NCBI RefSeq assembly: GCF_037975245.1
Contig: NC_092575.1
Location: forward strand, 9,456,001-9,520,000
Source: Apostichopus japonicus
Taxonomy: Eukaryota; Echinodermata; Holothuroidea; Aspidochirotida; Stichopodidae
Direction of reading: 5' to 3'
Length of the DNA: 64,000 nt
Shown here: positions 33,930-47,700 of the stretch, in pieces
How the letters are laid out: each line of letters opens with the position of its first letter
Position numbering within the stretch: position 1 is the first letter of the stretch
Position numbers and translations under genes: made by a program
The notes under the pieces: generated by a model
Told to the model about the DNA's origin: nothing
Seen by the model: only the letters and a program-made list of their open reading frames with translations
The model's database searches: none

Positions 33930-36900
33930 TTGCAAAACCAGTGCTTTGCCACGAATTATATGTAGAATATCGCGTGTGAGTATATTGTTACAAGTAACTG
34001 TTTCTCATCCGTATATAACAACTGTCCTGAGTTCACAATCAATCAAAATTAAATTCCAACCACGCTCGGTGTTGATGATGTAACATTAGCACGAATCTTT
34101 GCACAACGTTCTGATACAAGGCGTCTCTTCTAAAATCTATATTATGGAAAGATTCGGGTTTAGTTAAGTGACGTGAAGAAAACGACCTGATACGACTTAC
34201 AACAACGGAAATTTGTGCAAATGTGTTGCTTGATTATGAATACAAGAAGTAAGCCGTGGTTTATTGTCGTTTTCATAAGATACAACCGCAACTAACTTCA
34301 GCACCGTTGAGTGAATTTCTTAAGCCTTGTAAAGCATGTTCTTTTTCTTAACTTCACTTTAAGATGATTTCAAAGTTATAAGCACTGGGTTTTATTAATC
34401 TTATAGATAACAAACTATATATCAGAAAATACGGAACACTTAACGCCTAACCACTTTAACAATGCAATGATATATACTTGTTTTATATTCCACACCTTCC
34501 TTGGTTCGTAAGCCCGGCAATTTTTATTTCAATCAATGTGAACAAGCTTCATTGGCAGCATTATCTATTCCTTATTCCAAAAAGTGTTTGTACTTAAAAC
34601 AAATTTGAAACTTGAAAATATTTTAAAATAAACCGCCCCTGCGCTAACCGTCGGGTATTCCCCTCAATGCCACAGTACATTTAAATCAGCACACCATGCA
34701 TCATTGCATCACTGCTCATCGATGCAATGTGGCTTAGCAGTCAGAGATAGTTCTTCTTATCTTTTCTGTGTCTTTAATTTGCCAGAACCTCGACTGGCTG
34801 AAACACTCACCCCGCTAGCCAGATAAATTGTTGCCTTATTCCAAAAATAAAGCTGGCTTCATCAGCACATCCTCAAAATTCATTTGATTCATTAGTTGCC
34901 ACGAATATGGGCAGTGACGTTGTACTTTCAATCCTTAAATACTAACATCATTCTCACATTGATGCTTCTTTGCAAAGGTTTAAAATGAACTTACAACAGT
35001 TTCATCTCAAGCCCAGATCTTCTCTGGAAGATGTGTTTACAAACTCTCTGGGAGATTTAATTCTACACACATTATAATTTCCAGTTACTAGTTCAGCTAG
35101 ACGTGGCATGCATGAAGTTTCCTCAAATTTGTCAACGGCGCCTACGAATGTCAATTCGCCCTAAATTATTACGCTTCTTTAAATTCTATGTCCCGGTCAA
35201 CACAGAAAGCGTTTAAAATTATACGCCTAAAATTTGAATTGTAATGATTTTTAAAAGGCGTAATGGGGCGTAGCAAATCGTTTTTCGCAGTCCACTACCA
35301 ATTCACCCAAAGGGAATGTGCGGCATAGAAATGGGCTTAAATATAATATGCCGACGTAATCGAGGTGAAGATTTGAATCAGTTTAGAAACTGTTTCAATC
35401 GGGATAGTTACCAGAGGAATGTTTAATTCATCTCTAGGCTTGTGGTCAGACTTGAAGTCAGTTATTGCCAAAATATATAGTTCTGATTGATAGGAATGAT
35501 TAGATTTAGACTAAATTAACTACTTGATTCAACGTAATTTAGTTCAATAACATGAAAGAAACGCACACGAGGAGGTCACTCTATAATCGGATTCATCGTT
35601 TAATTTCGTAATGATATCAACTTTGCTGTTTAATGTGACTTCTGAGTTGTCCATCCATTAAAGCAGCACTTTGCTTCGAGATCTCTCCTATGTATTAAGC
35701 CCATTAAAAAAAATCTTCAGCTACTATTTTCAAGTATCATGAAACGTATTTCTATGCTTCAATTAGTTCTCTTTTATGTGGATTAACACACATGTACACA
35801 GAGGTTTAAGCGTTAGATTTGTCCGAAGCGAAGAAATCGTTGACTAATTAGCTATCGCTGTGTGACAAAAGCTATAGGAGGGATCCTATGTTGTAAGCAC
35901 ATTTCGATCAATACCAGCAACATTTGGCAAAATTAATAGGGAACACTTTCGGATGGAGCTATAATGTCGTATCCAATGGCATCACTTTAATTTGTATGGG
36001 TGTGCTAATCTAAAAGGCTGAAATGGCATTATTTCAAAGTGTAAGATTCATGCATTAATCCGTATTACATATATATTCTTTTCATAGCTTTGCCTAGCAG
36101 TGTTGTCTTATCAATTCCTCTAAATTTTCAAACTGTAATTCAGTTTGTTACATGTAATAAACATGTTACAGGAGTTCAATTCTTGGATTGCCGCCAGAAT
36201 TTTTATGAAGAACATAAATTCAAAATGTGAGAAGCCGCAAAAAGGATCCCCCAAAGCATGAGACCCTTGCAATATAAGAATGGTTTATAGACTTACTTTA
36301 ACATAGGTTAAAGTAGATGCAGAATTGTGATCCTTTATAGAACAGCTTGATCATATTGACCTGCGACCGGGAAACTGAAAGCGATGCTATTTGAGCATTT
36401 CTCCCTTATTCCATTGTGTTATTTTGTCACAATCTGATCATCTTTGTCAAATATATTCTAACATGAGCTCGATTATCATCATTTCATTTGATACATCATG
36501 AAACGTTCGTGTGATACTTAATGAAAATCACATTGGACAATTATCAAATTAGCAAATGACATTTATTGTGCGCTTTATACCCTGTAACTTGAAATAAACG
36601 TCCGACTACCGGCGTCTAACTTTCGAGCAGGTGTGAGCAATTTTCACCATTAGAAATATTTTTCAGACAATGTATCTGATTAGTAAAACTATGCTAGTTA
36701 TAGCTTCCCTTCCGGTTAGCAGTCTCATCGAAAGAGAAGATAGTTTTCCCTCTTGTTGGTGGATTTACTTCTTGGATTGGATGATGTATCGATCGTAGCA
36801 GCGTGGTTAAGTATCATTCATGGAGAAACTTATTCCACTCGGAACTTCAACCACGCTAGAATTATCAATCAATTTTTGTCCGACTTTCTGGAACAGCTTA

Positions 36901-37671
36901 CAATGATGTCACTGATAAACTTGTCAAATTTGTAGCAAGAATATAAAAATCTGACAATTAGTCGCTTTGTTGGTTACAAAACGGAGTCGAAATACAATTC
37001 CTTTGTTACAACCAACGAATTCGAGTTAACAAGCTTTGAATGATCATTGTTGTATATGGGCCTTAGCGTTTGCTTCGTCACAAAGTTTTGAAAGAATCGA
37101 TAAATTTGCTGGCAAGAAAAACAAGTGAACGAAAATTGGCGTAATACGCCAAATGAACTTGCAACAGTGACCCAGATGAAATTATCGGCTTTTCAAGTCC
37201 CCCAAATGAGGGAAACACTTGACCTTATGTTTCAAGAAGCCATAATATCATTGTAAATCTAGCGCATATTTTAAGAGTGATTCAATACAAAAACATATAA
37301 TATCTATTCACCCATTCCTTTATTCTCGCCAGTGCTGGGGTAGTTGCATTGAACCGAACGTTCCATGTCATGACAGGAGCGAGACGGGTGGTGAGACTGC
37401 GCTCTACATCAGAGGGGACAGTACATCTGATAGAAGTGGCCAAACGATAAACCTTTAACGTCTATTCCTAAATCGTTATTGTAAATTCATATACTAACGA
37501 AGTAATATTGTGGGTAAACGACTACGAAATTCTATAGGGTGCTCATATCCATCGGCCACGTTGAAGTTTAATGGTAAAGATTTGTTTACAAGATTCTTTC
37601 AAGGTACTTTTCTTGGTTCTTGAAGAGCTCTAAACAACATTCCTGTAATAGTCTGTATCATGTCTGATTGT
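33928..37671. other. Intergenic, nothing recognised
   Basis: About 3.7 kb of AT-rich sequence with no supported exon. A short perfect palindrome (TTGGCGTA-A-TACGCCAA) lies at 37136-37152. Confidence 0.5.
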
Positions 37672-37815
37672 CTTGACTGTAATATTGTGTATAGTTATGA
37701 AGTATAGCTTGAATGTAATAATGTGTATAGTAATGAAGCATAGCTTGACTGTAATATTGTGTATAGTTATAAAGTAAAGCTTGATTTTAATATTGTGTAT
37801 AGTTATGAAGTATAG
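37672..37815 (+). repeat. 36 bp minisatellite, 4 copies
   Basis: Four diverged units of exactly 36 bp, each starting CTTGA and containing GTGTATAGT. Confidence 0.95.
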
Positions 37816-38223
37816 CTTTTTGCTATTTGCTTCAAGATACATAACGGTATATGAGTTTACATAAGCTTCCTCTCAAGTCTAATTTCTAGATTCGGGTTTA
37901 TTCTACTATTCATTGGTGCTTTACTGCCTGGTTTAACTAAGACAAGTGTTCGAAAGTGTATTACCCTATTTGTTTTAAGGTAAACCGCGGTATGAGAAAC
38001 GCATTTGAATATAAGTAATGTAGAATATATGGGGTGAAAATAGGATAAATTTATTAACACCTACACCAACCAACGCTGAGCTCTTTAGCTTGATATATGC
38101 AATAACTATACCTACTCGCTTAAAAGAATGGTGCAAAGAACAAAGTGGATTTCCAAATATTTGTTAACATTACGAGTTGAAATTTATAAGTTTACCACGA
38201 GTACAGAGAGACTGCCACCGATA

Positions 38224-38727
38224 ATTACTTATTCATGTTGGTATAGTAACATTTACAACACTCAAATTACTTATTCATGTTGGTATAGTAACATTTACAA
38301 CACTCAAATTACTTATTCATGTTGGTATAGTAACATTTACAACACTCAAATTACTTATTCATGTTGGTATAGTAACATTTACAACACTCAAATTACTTAT
38401 TCATGTTGGTATAGTAACATTTACAACACTCAAATTACTTATTCATGTTGGTATAGTAACATTTACAACACTCAAATTACTTATTCATGTTGGTATAGTA
38501 ACATTTACAACACTCAAATTACTTATTCATGTTGGTATAGTAACATTTACAACACTCAAATTACTTATTCATGTTGGTATAGTAACATTTACAACACTCA
38601 AATTACTTATTCATGTTGGTATAGTAACATTTACAACACTCAAATTACTTATTCATGTTGGTATAGTAACATTTACAACACTCAAATTACTTATTCATGT
38701 TGGTATAGTAACATTTACAACACTCAA
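38224..38727 (+). repeat. 42 bp minisatellite, 12 identical copies
   Basis: The unit starts ATTACTTATTCATGTTGGTA and ends ACAACACTCAA. The array is 504 bp, exactly twelve units, and I see no substitution between copies. Forty-two is a multiple of three and one plus-strand frame lacks stops, so an open frame of 226 codons (38128-38808) reads ITYSCWYSNIYNTQ repeatedly. There is no signal peptide or known domain, and coding is unlikely. Confidence 0.98.
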
Positions 38728-41231
38728 ACAGATCTTTTCGTCCCTGTTATGGTTTATTGTAATATTTATTCTTTTCGTAAGCTTACGAGGATCCTTCATA
38801 TTGTTTAGGCATTAGTCTTGTCATATCTGGTAACAATTCCCCTGTGAAGTTATACATTCCTTTGCAGTAACCAAAATAATAAGTCCGTTAGTACATGTGA
38901 CATTTATTTGGAATATAAACATATTTCAGTGACATGAACCTTCATCTCAACACCTTACTCCTGACTCTAAATATAATGTGTGAAGGTAAGGTTTTAATCA
39001 CGAAATCTCTTAGCTAATCCAGGAAATTTGATTCAGAGAATTGGTCTAAGATAGCCGGAAGGAAAATTATCTACCAAACTTTGCGTTTCATAGCATTATT
39101 ATAGCATAACTTAATTTCTACTGCATTGCTAAAAAAAGGTAGTTTGTTTACTGGCTCCATGAAAATTGATTGAATACGTGATAATCAAAGTCTAGGATTG
39201 GCCCATCTGTTTCTAAGATGCCTTCACTCTGATGTTGTCACATCAAAGGTATTCACGTATATCTCCTTGAAATTGGCTGCTTTAACCACACTATGCTCCC
39301 AAGATTCACTCAATTATTTAAGTAATGTTCTGTGCGACATTTCGTACAGAATCGAAAAATTAACATGCAGTGAGCCCGATCGACCATGCTGTAATGAATT
39401 AGCATTATGTGCCTATATCCTTACATACAAATAAGGCTGAGCTTCTTATCTCCACTATAAAAGTGCATACACTACGTAACGATCTTTGATTTAAGAATTA
39501 ACAAATTTCTTATTAGCATCAATTACATGACAGTAATACTAATAATTCCACAAAGGAATAAAGATATTGTTACTTTTTATCTGTACTGCATGGTTATTAC
39601 CCAAATTATGCTGCACACGCAGTCAGCTATTACCATACGATATTTGCTTCTTCACTGAACAAATGTATTATTGAGAAGGTGAATACTCATATAGTTAACT
39701 GAGAATTATGTTTGCAATATCTTCCACAAGATGTAGGACCCCGGAAGAACCAACTCGGTTTTCAAAGTAAACTACGCGGATGAAGAAATGAAACTATGTT
39801 CATAATATTTTTTAAAGATTGAATTATATTTACCATTAAGTTATCTGATATTTAATGAATGACTGTTGCTTCTGTAACCAGCATATTCAAATTAAACTTA
39901 TTTAACTCGTGAGTGTTTGTCTTGCCATATTTTAACCTTTAAGTGTAACAGTTTATCCAATCACGAACAAGCTCTGGTAGTCAACAGAGCAGAAAGGTAA
40001 ATATAAAGTCATACTTAATAACAACAATTGACAGGAAATGTTCATAGAATATTGAGAAAAAAACAAATGCGGGTTTATGCTATCCCGTTTGCTTCTTTTA
40101 TTAAATTCTCTCTTGAGAAAGTATACCTCTGGCCATCGTGTATTAACATATATTAGTTAATTAAAACCGTTGCAATAGATAAAAGAGCCCTCTCGTTGTG
40201 AACCTACAGTTTATTCTTAAATCAATGAGATTTGCAAATGAAAATACTACCTCTGCCTTTATGTGACCTACACGAACTAGGACTAGTATACACACAGTAC
40301 TGGAAGGACAAAGGGACAAAAACAGTAACAAAATATTATGAAGAAATGGGTAAAGCTTGTCGTCTGTTTCGTTGTATTTGTCTTTGGCATTGTTTGCGAG
40401 AGAGAAGAAAATAAGAATCTCTGCTTATTGATTGGCACCATTCACGAGCACGCATTGTTTACATCATAGGAGAGATATCTTCTGTAATTATTATTACAAC
40501 CATCATATCAATGAACCTATGCAAGATTAAATCAATTCGTTACTGAAATGAAGAGAGAGATAAATGAAAACCAAGCCTTTAGAGCGATCTAGTTCACAAC
40601 AATACTGTTTATTTTAACCAATTGCTGACATGAGAAAGAGGTATAGTTCAATCTTACTTTTATTATTTTTATAACTATTTTTATTATTACACACACACAC
40701 ACGCCCACCCGCGCACACCCACACACAAAACATTCTTCTTATAATGCGCAAATATTTTGTTATACAATGCAGGTTGATAGGACTTCATTTTACTTATTGT
40801 TATGTCTCCAGGCTCCGTTACTTCAGTAATACTCAATACAGAAAGAAGCCTTCACACTTAAACTTGTTTGTGGTTTCTTTTGTATTTCTGTGCATTTTCT
40901 GTTACTTTTAATTGTGTGGTGAGCTTTGTCTTATATGGAGACCGTGCATGCCCACATGGCTTGCTTTATTGTTAGCAGTTGTTTCACCATCAGTTACTCT
41001 TTATCTTATTGTACTTTTACATACATTTATACATCTTGTATGGTCACAGAAACGAGACAACTTAATATATTTTTAAATATAAGATTATTATAAGGAAATA
41101 CCGTATTATCAAGTGTTTTGTAATTTAGTTGAATATGAAATATTTGGCTTGGGAAAGAAAAACAATTGAGAAGGTAAGACATGTTAGCCCTGAGGTCCGG
41201 AAGGGTATAAAATATGTTATATTGACCTGTG
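38728..41231. other. Intergenic, nothing recognised
   Basis: AT-rich sequence. A CA-rich microsatellite lies at about 40690-40728. No supported exon. Confidence 0.45.
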
Positions 41232-41237
41232 TTTATT
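41232..41237 (-). terminator. Poly(A) signal AATAAA of the candidate exon
   Basis: AATAAA read on the minus strand about 65 nt downstream of the candidate stop codon at 41301. This hexamer is common in AT-rich DNA, so on its own it is weak. Confidence 0.3.
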
Positions 41238-41300
41238 TACTATAGTATCAGTGATAAATTATACTCCAGCCATTTTGAATACTGAATGATCTCCCGATGC

Positions 41301-41549
41301 TTAAAGTTTAATGACTTGTATCATATTAATATAATGTTGTTCTTTTGCTAAAGATCGGTCTTCAAATATTCTAGATGGTCTGATAATGGTCGCAAATATT
41401 CCCTGCTTAGACGTCATTTGCAGATTCTTGATCGACTGTAAAACATCATAAAGAAACGAAGGATCATAATAGTTTACTGTGTACAGATTATATATACCGA
41501 CGAACATTTGATGCAAAAACCACGTATAAGCATCCTTGACATTGCATTC
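41301..41549 (-). CDS. Candidate terminal coding exon, unassigned protein
   Basis: On the minus strand a pyrimidine-rich stretch ending ACCTGCCGCAG (AG at 41551-41550) precedes 82 codons and a TAA. They begin ECNVKDAYTWFLHQMFVGIY and end EDRSLAKEQHYINMIQVIKL. Composition looks like an ordinary soluble protein with hydrophobic and charged residues mixed, unlike the low-complexity frames elsewhere. An AATAAA signal lies about 65 nt after the stop (complement of 41237-41232). I do not recognise the family. Upstream exons would lie to the right, but none is certain. A chance open frame remains possible. Confidence 0.4.
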   Translation of the reverse strand, partial: ECNVKDAYTWFLHQMFVGIYNLYTVNYYDPSFLYDVLQSIKNLQMTSKQGIFATIIRPSRIFEDRSLAKEQHYINMIQVIKL

Positions 41550-42156
41550 CTGCGGCAGGTGAAGAATAATTATCATATTTGTCGAAGAAGCAAAGAAAAG
41601 AGACAGAAAGAATAAAAACACTATGAAATGAAAGGATAAATAGTGTACTATATGAGTCAACTAGTTTACCTGCGTGATCCTCTCATTGAATTAAGGTACC
41701 AGCAGTTAAACGAAATTGGTCAAATAAAGGCACGACGGGCCATCAGTTACTTGGTTGACAAAGCAAATACTGACAACTGCATATTAAAGTTACAGTGTGC
41801 GTAAAGCCACGTTCAGTTTTGAAATCTGTCTGTAGAACTTGTTAACAGGAACAAACAATAATGAACGGTAGCGCTACTAAAAATGGACACATTGTCTTAG
41901 TTTGAACAAAAAGTGGGTGTGCTTTGGCTGGCGTTGCTGTAATATAGGCCATGATTTATTTCTACTTTCGATTATTTCTCACAATTTACTGGATAAAATT
42001 AAACATTGTTTTATTAATTCATCACAAACATGATTGATTATCCAAGTACTCCGTATATACGGTTGTAAATACTGTCTGAGTAAAAAACCAAAAGCATTGT
42101 TAACCTTTTAAATTTTTAAAAGAAACAAGCACGACAAGAAGTGCTTTACTCCGCGC

Positions 42157-42161
42157 GTGTG

Positions 42162-42221
<60 letters not shown>

Positions 42222-42246
42222 ATATATATATATATATATATATATC

Positions 42247-42277
<31 letters not shown>

Positions 42278-42322
42278 GTATAAATATATATATATATATA
42301 TATATAAATGTATATATATATC

Positions 42323-42355
<33 letters not shown>

Positions 42356-42436
42356 TTATATATCAATATATATATTTATATATTTATATATATATATATT
42401 TATATATATATATACATATATATATATATTTATATA

Positions 42437-42479
<43 letters not shown>

Positions 42480-42500
42480 TTATATATATACATTTATATC
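42157..42500. repeat. (TA)n-rich microsatellite region
   Basis: About 345 bp of interrupted TA repeats. All open frames across it are tyrosine/isoleucine readings of TA. Confidence 0.95.
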
Positions 42501-42636
42501 AGGGTTGTAGTTTCTCCATCGAGCTATCCATGAACCTGATCATACTAATGCACATCCATGATAAAATGACACAAACTGAGCAGTTCAAGAGACTTAACTT
42601 CATAGGAAAGTAAAACACATGGATTTTCCCATTTAC

Positions 42637-42788
42637 ATAATCAAGCCTTACAGAGCAACGGTAATCAGTCTGCGGTAAAAGCTCTTTAAATGTAGAAGCT
42701 ATTGTTGAATTGCCGAGTTGGGGTTGGTTGACCGTTACTTCGGATTTTGATCCCATTGACCTACAACCACCACAATACACACCGTTCC
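42637..42788 (-). CDS. Candidate exon fragment with fibronectin type III-like signature
   Basis: On the minus strand CTTTCCAATACAG ends at 42789 and could be an acceptor. The following frame includes ASTFKELLPQTDYRCSVRLD followed by YVNGKIH, which matches the E-F strand pattern of fibronectin III domains (hydrophobic-x-LxPxTxYxCxV). Entry would be in phase 1, as is common for such exons. Two donors are possible: GTAAAT (exon end 42637) or GTAAGG (exon end 42652). No adjoining exon was found, so this may be an isolated gene piece, a pseudogene fragment or coincidence. Confidence 0.3.
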
Positions 42789-42900
42789 CTGTATTGGAAA
42801 GTGTGTCAAACAAATCCATAAAAGATCAATCTGAATTGAGAAGTTTGTTTAGACGCGATTCATCTCCAGTAAACGGCGGACTTGTATTTATGTGGTTCAA

Positions 42901-44714
42901 GATTAGCTAAATCTGTCGTGTCAACATCATGCTCTTTATAGCTTGTGTTGGTTGTCATATACCCACTCCTACAAGAGAGGTGTCGAGTGGCTCACAAAAA
43001 TATGACAAGTCGGTCAATTGGATTTAGCGGTAAAAGTAAATATTTACTCACAGTATTATTTTTATGCAGGCAAATTCTAATTGGGGCAAACAAAGTCATA
43101 AAACATGTGTGTAGGTTATAGCTTCAATATTCACATAGGTCAGTACGTCACAAAAACGATTCTAGTCAAGCATTCTGAAACTGTTCAGAAAAGTACACTC
43201 AATTAGGGAGTCAATTTATAGTTTATCGTGTGTGGATTGGTTTGCACAAGACCTATAATATGAGTGTGTTCTACTTGCTTGTATATGTTAGTAGCCTACC
43301 GTATCTTTTACTTCTAGAAGTCAGCTTCAAGACAATGCATCTTCTCTGCAACAACTCACAAAATGGTGTTACGTAACATAAATGGATTTTATTCTTTTCA
43401 GTTTATGCTTAGCACATAAATGCGTAATACACTACTTTCTCAAGGTACGGTCTAAACGGATTTTCGGATGCTTAACTTTTCTAAATACACAGTGAATGAT
43501 ATTAAGAGGGTACTTGGCACCAAGTAGATGGCGCCCTTGCAAATACAGTTTACAGAGAGGTTTCTAGTTGCTCTCTCTGCCTGTGTTGATATGGGATTTC
43601 ACATCAGTAACTTAGTAAATGGCATCTCTTATTCATGATATGTTCATGCTAAATGTCAATCTCTTCACCCAAATACGATTGTATATAAATATATATGAAA
43701 AGATGTTCTTTATGTTTGAAGTGTTTTTCTGAAATCGTTAATAAGTACAACATCAAGATGGCATAAATTGAAAATTCGTAAAACAAAGGTAAATATGCGA
43801 TAAATGCGGTGATATGTGTAAAGCTCAGCGCAACAATGGATTAAATAATAAGTACTCCTGAAACATCAAGACAAGTACAGGCTCCTATATAATGCATATA
43901 ATTCAGACCAACTCAACGGTCGCGTGATAATTACAATTTTACTTTTCGTCAGAACTCAGCATATGTCAGAACTCAGCATACGTTACGGTACTTATGTCTT
44001 GCAATTTTCAAAAAATATATTTTGAGTGCTGTTGTTTGTATTTTGACGCTGTGGTTTTAAATTCTGAAAAGGTGTGGAGTTGTAAAAGTGGCGATAACTG
44101 TAAGACTTTCCAAATTGTACATCTCTATGAATTGACTTGGTTGCGTTGTGTAAATTGCTGGTTTCATGAAACGATGACAACTGTGTGTAGCATGTACGGA
44201 ATGCTGTATTATTATTCACATGTACAACGAGAAATACGGTAACCTTCTTGCAAAAAGAGTAAACAAGAAAGGCATGATGATCGGAATGAAAACTGACTTG
44301 TTAATACATTTTCCTCTACTGCGTGAGGTGTATTGTGTTACAAGCATTTTAAGTACATCTTTCATATGACTTAGATACTAGAAACTCACAACAATAGTTA
44401 ATTCTGTTGATTAGTTAAGGCTCATGTGAAATGATAAATGGAATATACTTTTGGAAATAAGTTTCTGCATATGATTAATACCAATAAAAGGTGTCATGGC
44501 CACGACATCTTTAGAATCGAATTGAATGATTAATTACTCCCTGACTAATTAACTTGCTGAAGAAAATACCAATTTGCTCAATTGCTTCCTTTTCTTGAGT
44601 ATTACTCGGTAGATTTAGCAAACTTACCATAAGCTGGAAACAAAGCAAAATATGCCTAAGGATAAAACCGTGTTGGATTAACCACCTGTGCTTCTACCAG
44701 AACATGCGTTAAAG
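42901..44714. other. Intergenic, nothing recognised
   Basis: AT-rich sequence with no supported feature. Overlapping open frames at 43992-44242 on both strands show no recognisable motif. Confidence 0.45.
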
Positions 44715-47700
44715 TGAACACGTGATCACGTCATATGGCTTTGCAAAGTAGCGCAACTGATACAAGTTAGGTACAGTGAACACGTGATCCTGTAATAGTG
44801 GGTGTGTACCATGCATGTATCATAACTGATTAAAGTAAGGTACAATAAACACGTGATCCTGTAATAGTGGGTGTGTATCATGTATCACAACTGATTAAAG
44901 TAAGGTACAGTGAACACGTGATCCTGTAATAGTGGGTGTGTACCATGCATGTATAGTAACTGATTAAAGTAAGGTACAATAAACACGTGATCCTGTAATA
45001 ATGGGTGTGTACCATGCATGTATCATAACTGATTAAAGTAAGGTACAATAAACACGTGATCCTGTAATAATGGGTGTGTACCATGCATGTATAGTAACTG
45101 ATTAAAGTAAGGTACAATAAACACGTGATCCTGTAATAGTGGGTATGTATCATGTATCACAACTGATTAGCGTAAGGTACAGTAAACACGTGATCCTGTA
45201 TAGTGGGTGTGTACCATGCATGTATCACAACTGATTAAAGTAAGGTACAATAAATACTTGATCCTGTAATAGTGGGTGTGTACCTTGCATGTATCATAAC
45301 TGATTAAAGTAAGGTACAAGAAACACGTGATCCTGTAATAGTGGGTGTGTACCATGCATGTATCATAACTGATTAAAGTAAGGTACAATAAACACGTGAT
45401 CCTGTAATAGTGGGTGGGTATCATGTATCACAACTGATTAAAGTAAGGTACAATAAACACGTGATCCTGTAATAGTGGGTGTGTACCATGCATGTATCAC
45501 AACTGATTAAAGTAAGGTACAATAAATACTTGATCCTGTAATAGTGGGTGTGTACCTTGCATGTATCATAACTGATTAAAGTAAGGTACAATAAACACGT
45601 GATCCTGTAATAGTGGGTGTGTACCATGCATGTATCATAACTGATTAAAGTAAGGTACAATAAACACGTGATCCTGTAATAGTGGGTGTGTACCATGCAT
45701 GTATAGCAACTGATTAAAGTAAGGTACAATAAACAAGTGATCCTGTAATAGTGGGTGGGTATCATATATCACAACTGATTAAAGTAAGGTACAGTGAACA
45801 CGTGATCCTGTAATAGTGGGTGTGTATCATGTATCACAACTGATTAAAGTAAGGCACAGTGAACACGTGATCCTGTAATAGTGGGTGTGTACCATGCATG
45901 TATCATAACTGATTAAAGTAAGGTACAATAAACACGTGATCCTGTAATAGTGGGTGGGTATCATGTATCACAACTGATTAAAGTAAGGTACAAGAAACAC
46001 GTGATCCTGTAATAGTGGGTGTGTACCATGCATGTATCATAACTGATTAAAGTAAGGTACAATAAACACGTGATCCTGTAATAGTGGGTGTGTATCATGC
46101 ATGTATAGTAACTGATTAAAGTAAGGTACAATAAACACGTGATCCTGTAATAGTGGGTATGTATCATGTATCACAACTGATTAGCGTAAGGTACAGTAAA
46201 CACGTGATCCTGTATAGTGGGTGTGTACCATGCATGTATCACAACTGATTAAAGTAAGGTACAATAAATACTTGATCCTGTAATAGTGGGTGTGTACCAT
46301 GCATGTATCATAACTGATTAAAGTAAGGTACAATAAACACGTGATCCTGTAATAGTGGGTGTGTACCATGCATGTATAGCAACTGATTAAAGTAAGGTAC
46401 AATAAACACGTGATCCTGTAATAGTGGGTGGGTATCATATATCACAACTGATTAAAGTAAGGTACAATAAATACTTGATCCTGTAATAGTGGGTGTGTAC
46501 CATGCATGTATCATAACTGATTAAAGTAAGGTACAGTGCACACGTGATCCTGTAATAGTGGGTGTGTATCATGTTTTGCAACTGATTAAAGTAAGGTAAA
46601 GTGAACACGTGATCCTGTAATAGTGGGTGTGTATCATGTATCGCAACTGATTAAAGTAAGGTACAGTGAACACGTGATCCTGTAATAGTGGGTGTGTATC
46701 ATGTATCACAACTGATTAAAGTAAGGCACAGTGAACACGTGATCCTGTAATAGTGGGTGTGTACCATGCATGTATAGCAACTGATTAACGTAAGGTACAA
46801 TAAACACGTGATCCTGTAATAGTGGGTGTGTACCATGCATGCATGTATAGTAACTGATTAAAGTAAGGTACAATAAACACGCGATCCTGTAATAGTAGGT
46901 GTGTCATGTATCACAACTGATTAAAGTTAGGTACAGTAAACACGTGATCCTGTAATAGTGGGTGTGTATCATGTATCGCAAATGATTAAAGTAAGGTACA
47001 GTGCACACGTGATCCTGTAATAGTGGGTGTGTATCATGTTTTGCAACTGATTAAAGTAAGGTAAAGTGAACACGTGATCCTGTAATAGTGGGTGTGTATC
47101 ATGTATCGCAACTGATTAAAGTAAGGTACAGTGAACACGTGATCCTGTAATAGTGGGTGTGTATCATGTATCACAACTGATTAAAGTAAGGCACAGTGAA
47201 CACGTGATCCTGTAATAGTGGGTGTGTACCATGCATGTATAGCAACTGATTAACGTAAGGTACAATAAACACGTGATCCTGTAATAGTGGGTGTGTACCA
47301 TGCATGCATGTATAGTAACTGATTAAAGTAAGGTACAATAAAAACGCGATCCTGTAATAGTAGGTGTGTCATGTATCACAACTGATTAAAGTTAGGTACA
47401 GTAAACACGTGATCCTGTAATAGTGGGTGTGTATCATGTATCGCAAATGATTAAAGTAAGGTACAGTGAACACGTGATCCTGTAATAGTGGGTGTGTACC
47501 ATGCATGTATAGCAACTGATTAAAGTAAGGTACAATAAACACGTGATCCTGTAATAGTGGGTGGGTATCATGTATCACAACTGATTAAAGTAAGGTACAG
47601 TGAACACGTGATCCTGTATAGTGGGTGTGTACCATGCATGTATAGCAACTGATTAAAGTAAGGTACAGTGAACACGTGATCCTGTAATAGTGGGTGTGTA

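Noticed and set aside
37136-37152. Perfect short palindrome TTGGCGTA-A-TACGCCAA as an operator-like site
   Set aside because: It is too short and isolated to assign; palindromes of this size are not rare in 64 kb of animal DNA.
38128-38808. 226-codon frame with a 14-residue repeat
   Set aside because: It is the reading of twelve identical 42 bp units. The flanking residues show no signal peptide, domain or convincing start context.
44878-47578. Minus-strand HTHYYRITCLLYLTL repeat proteins
   Set aside because: They are readings of the E-box satellite, broken wherever unit length changes between 65 and 69 bp.
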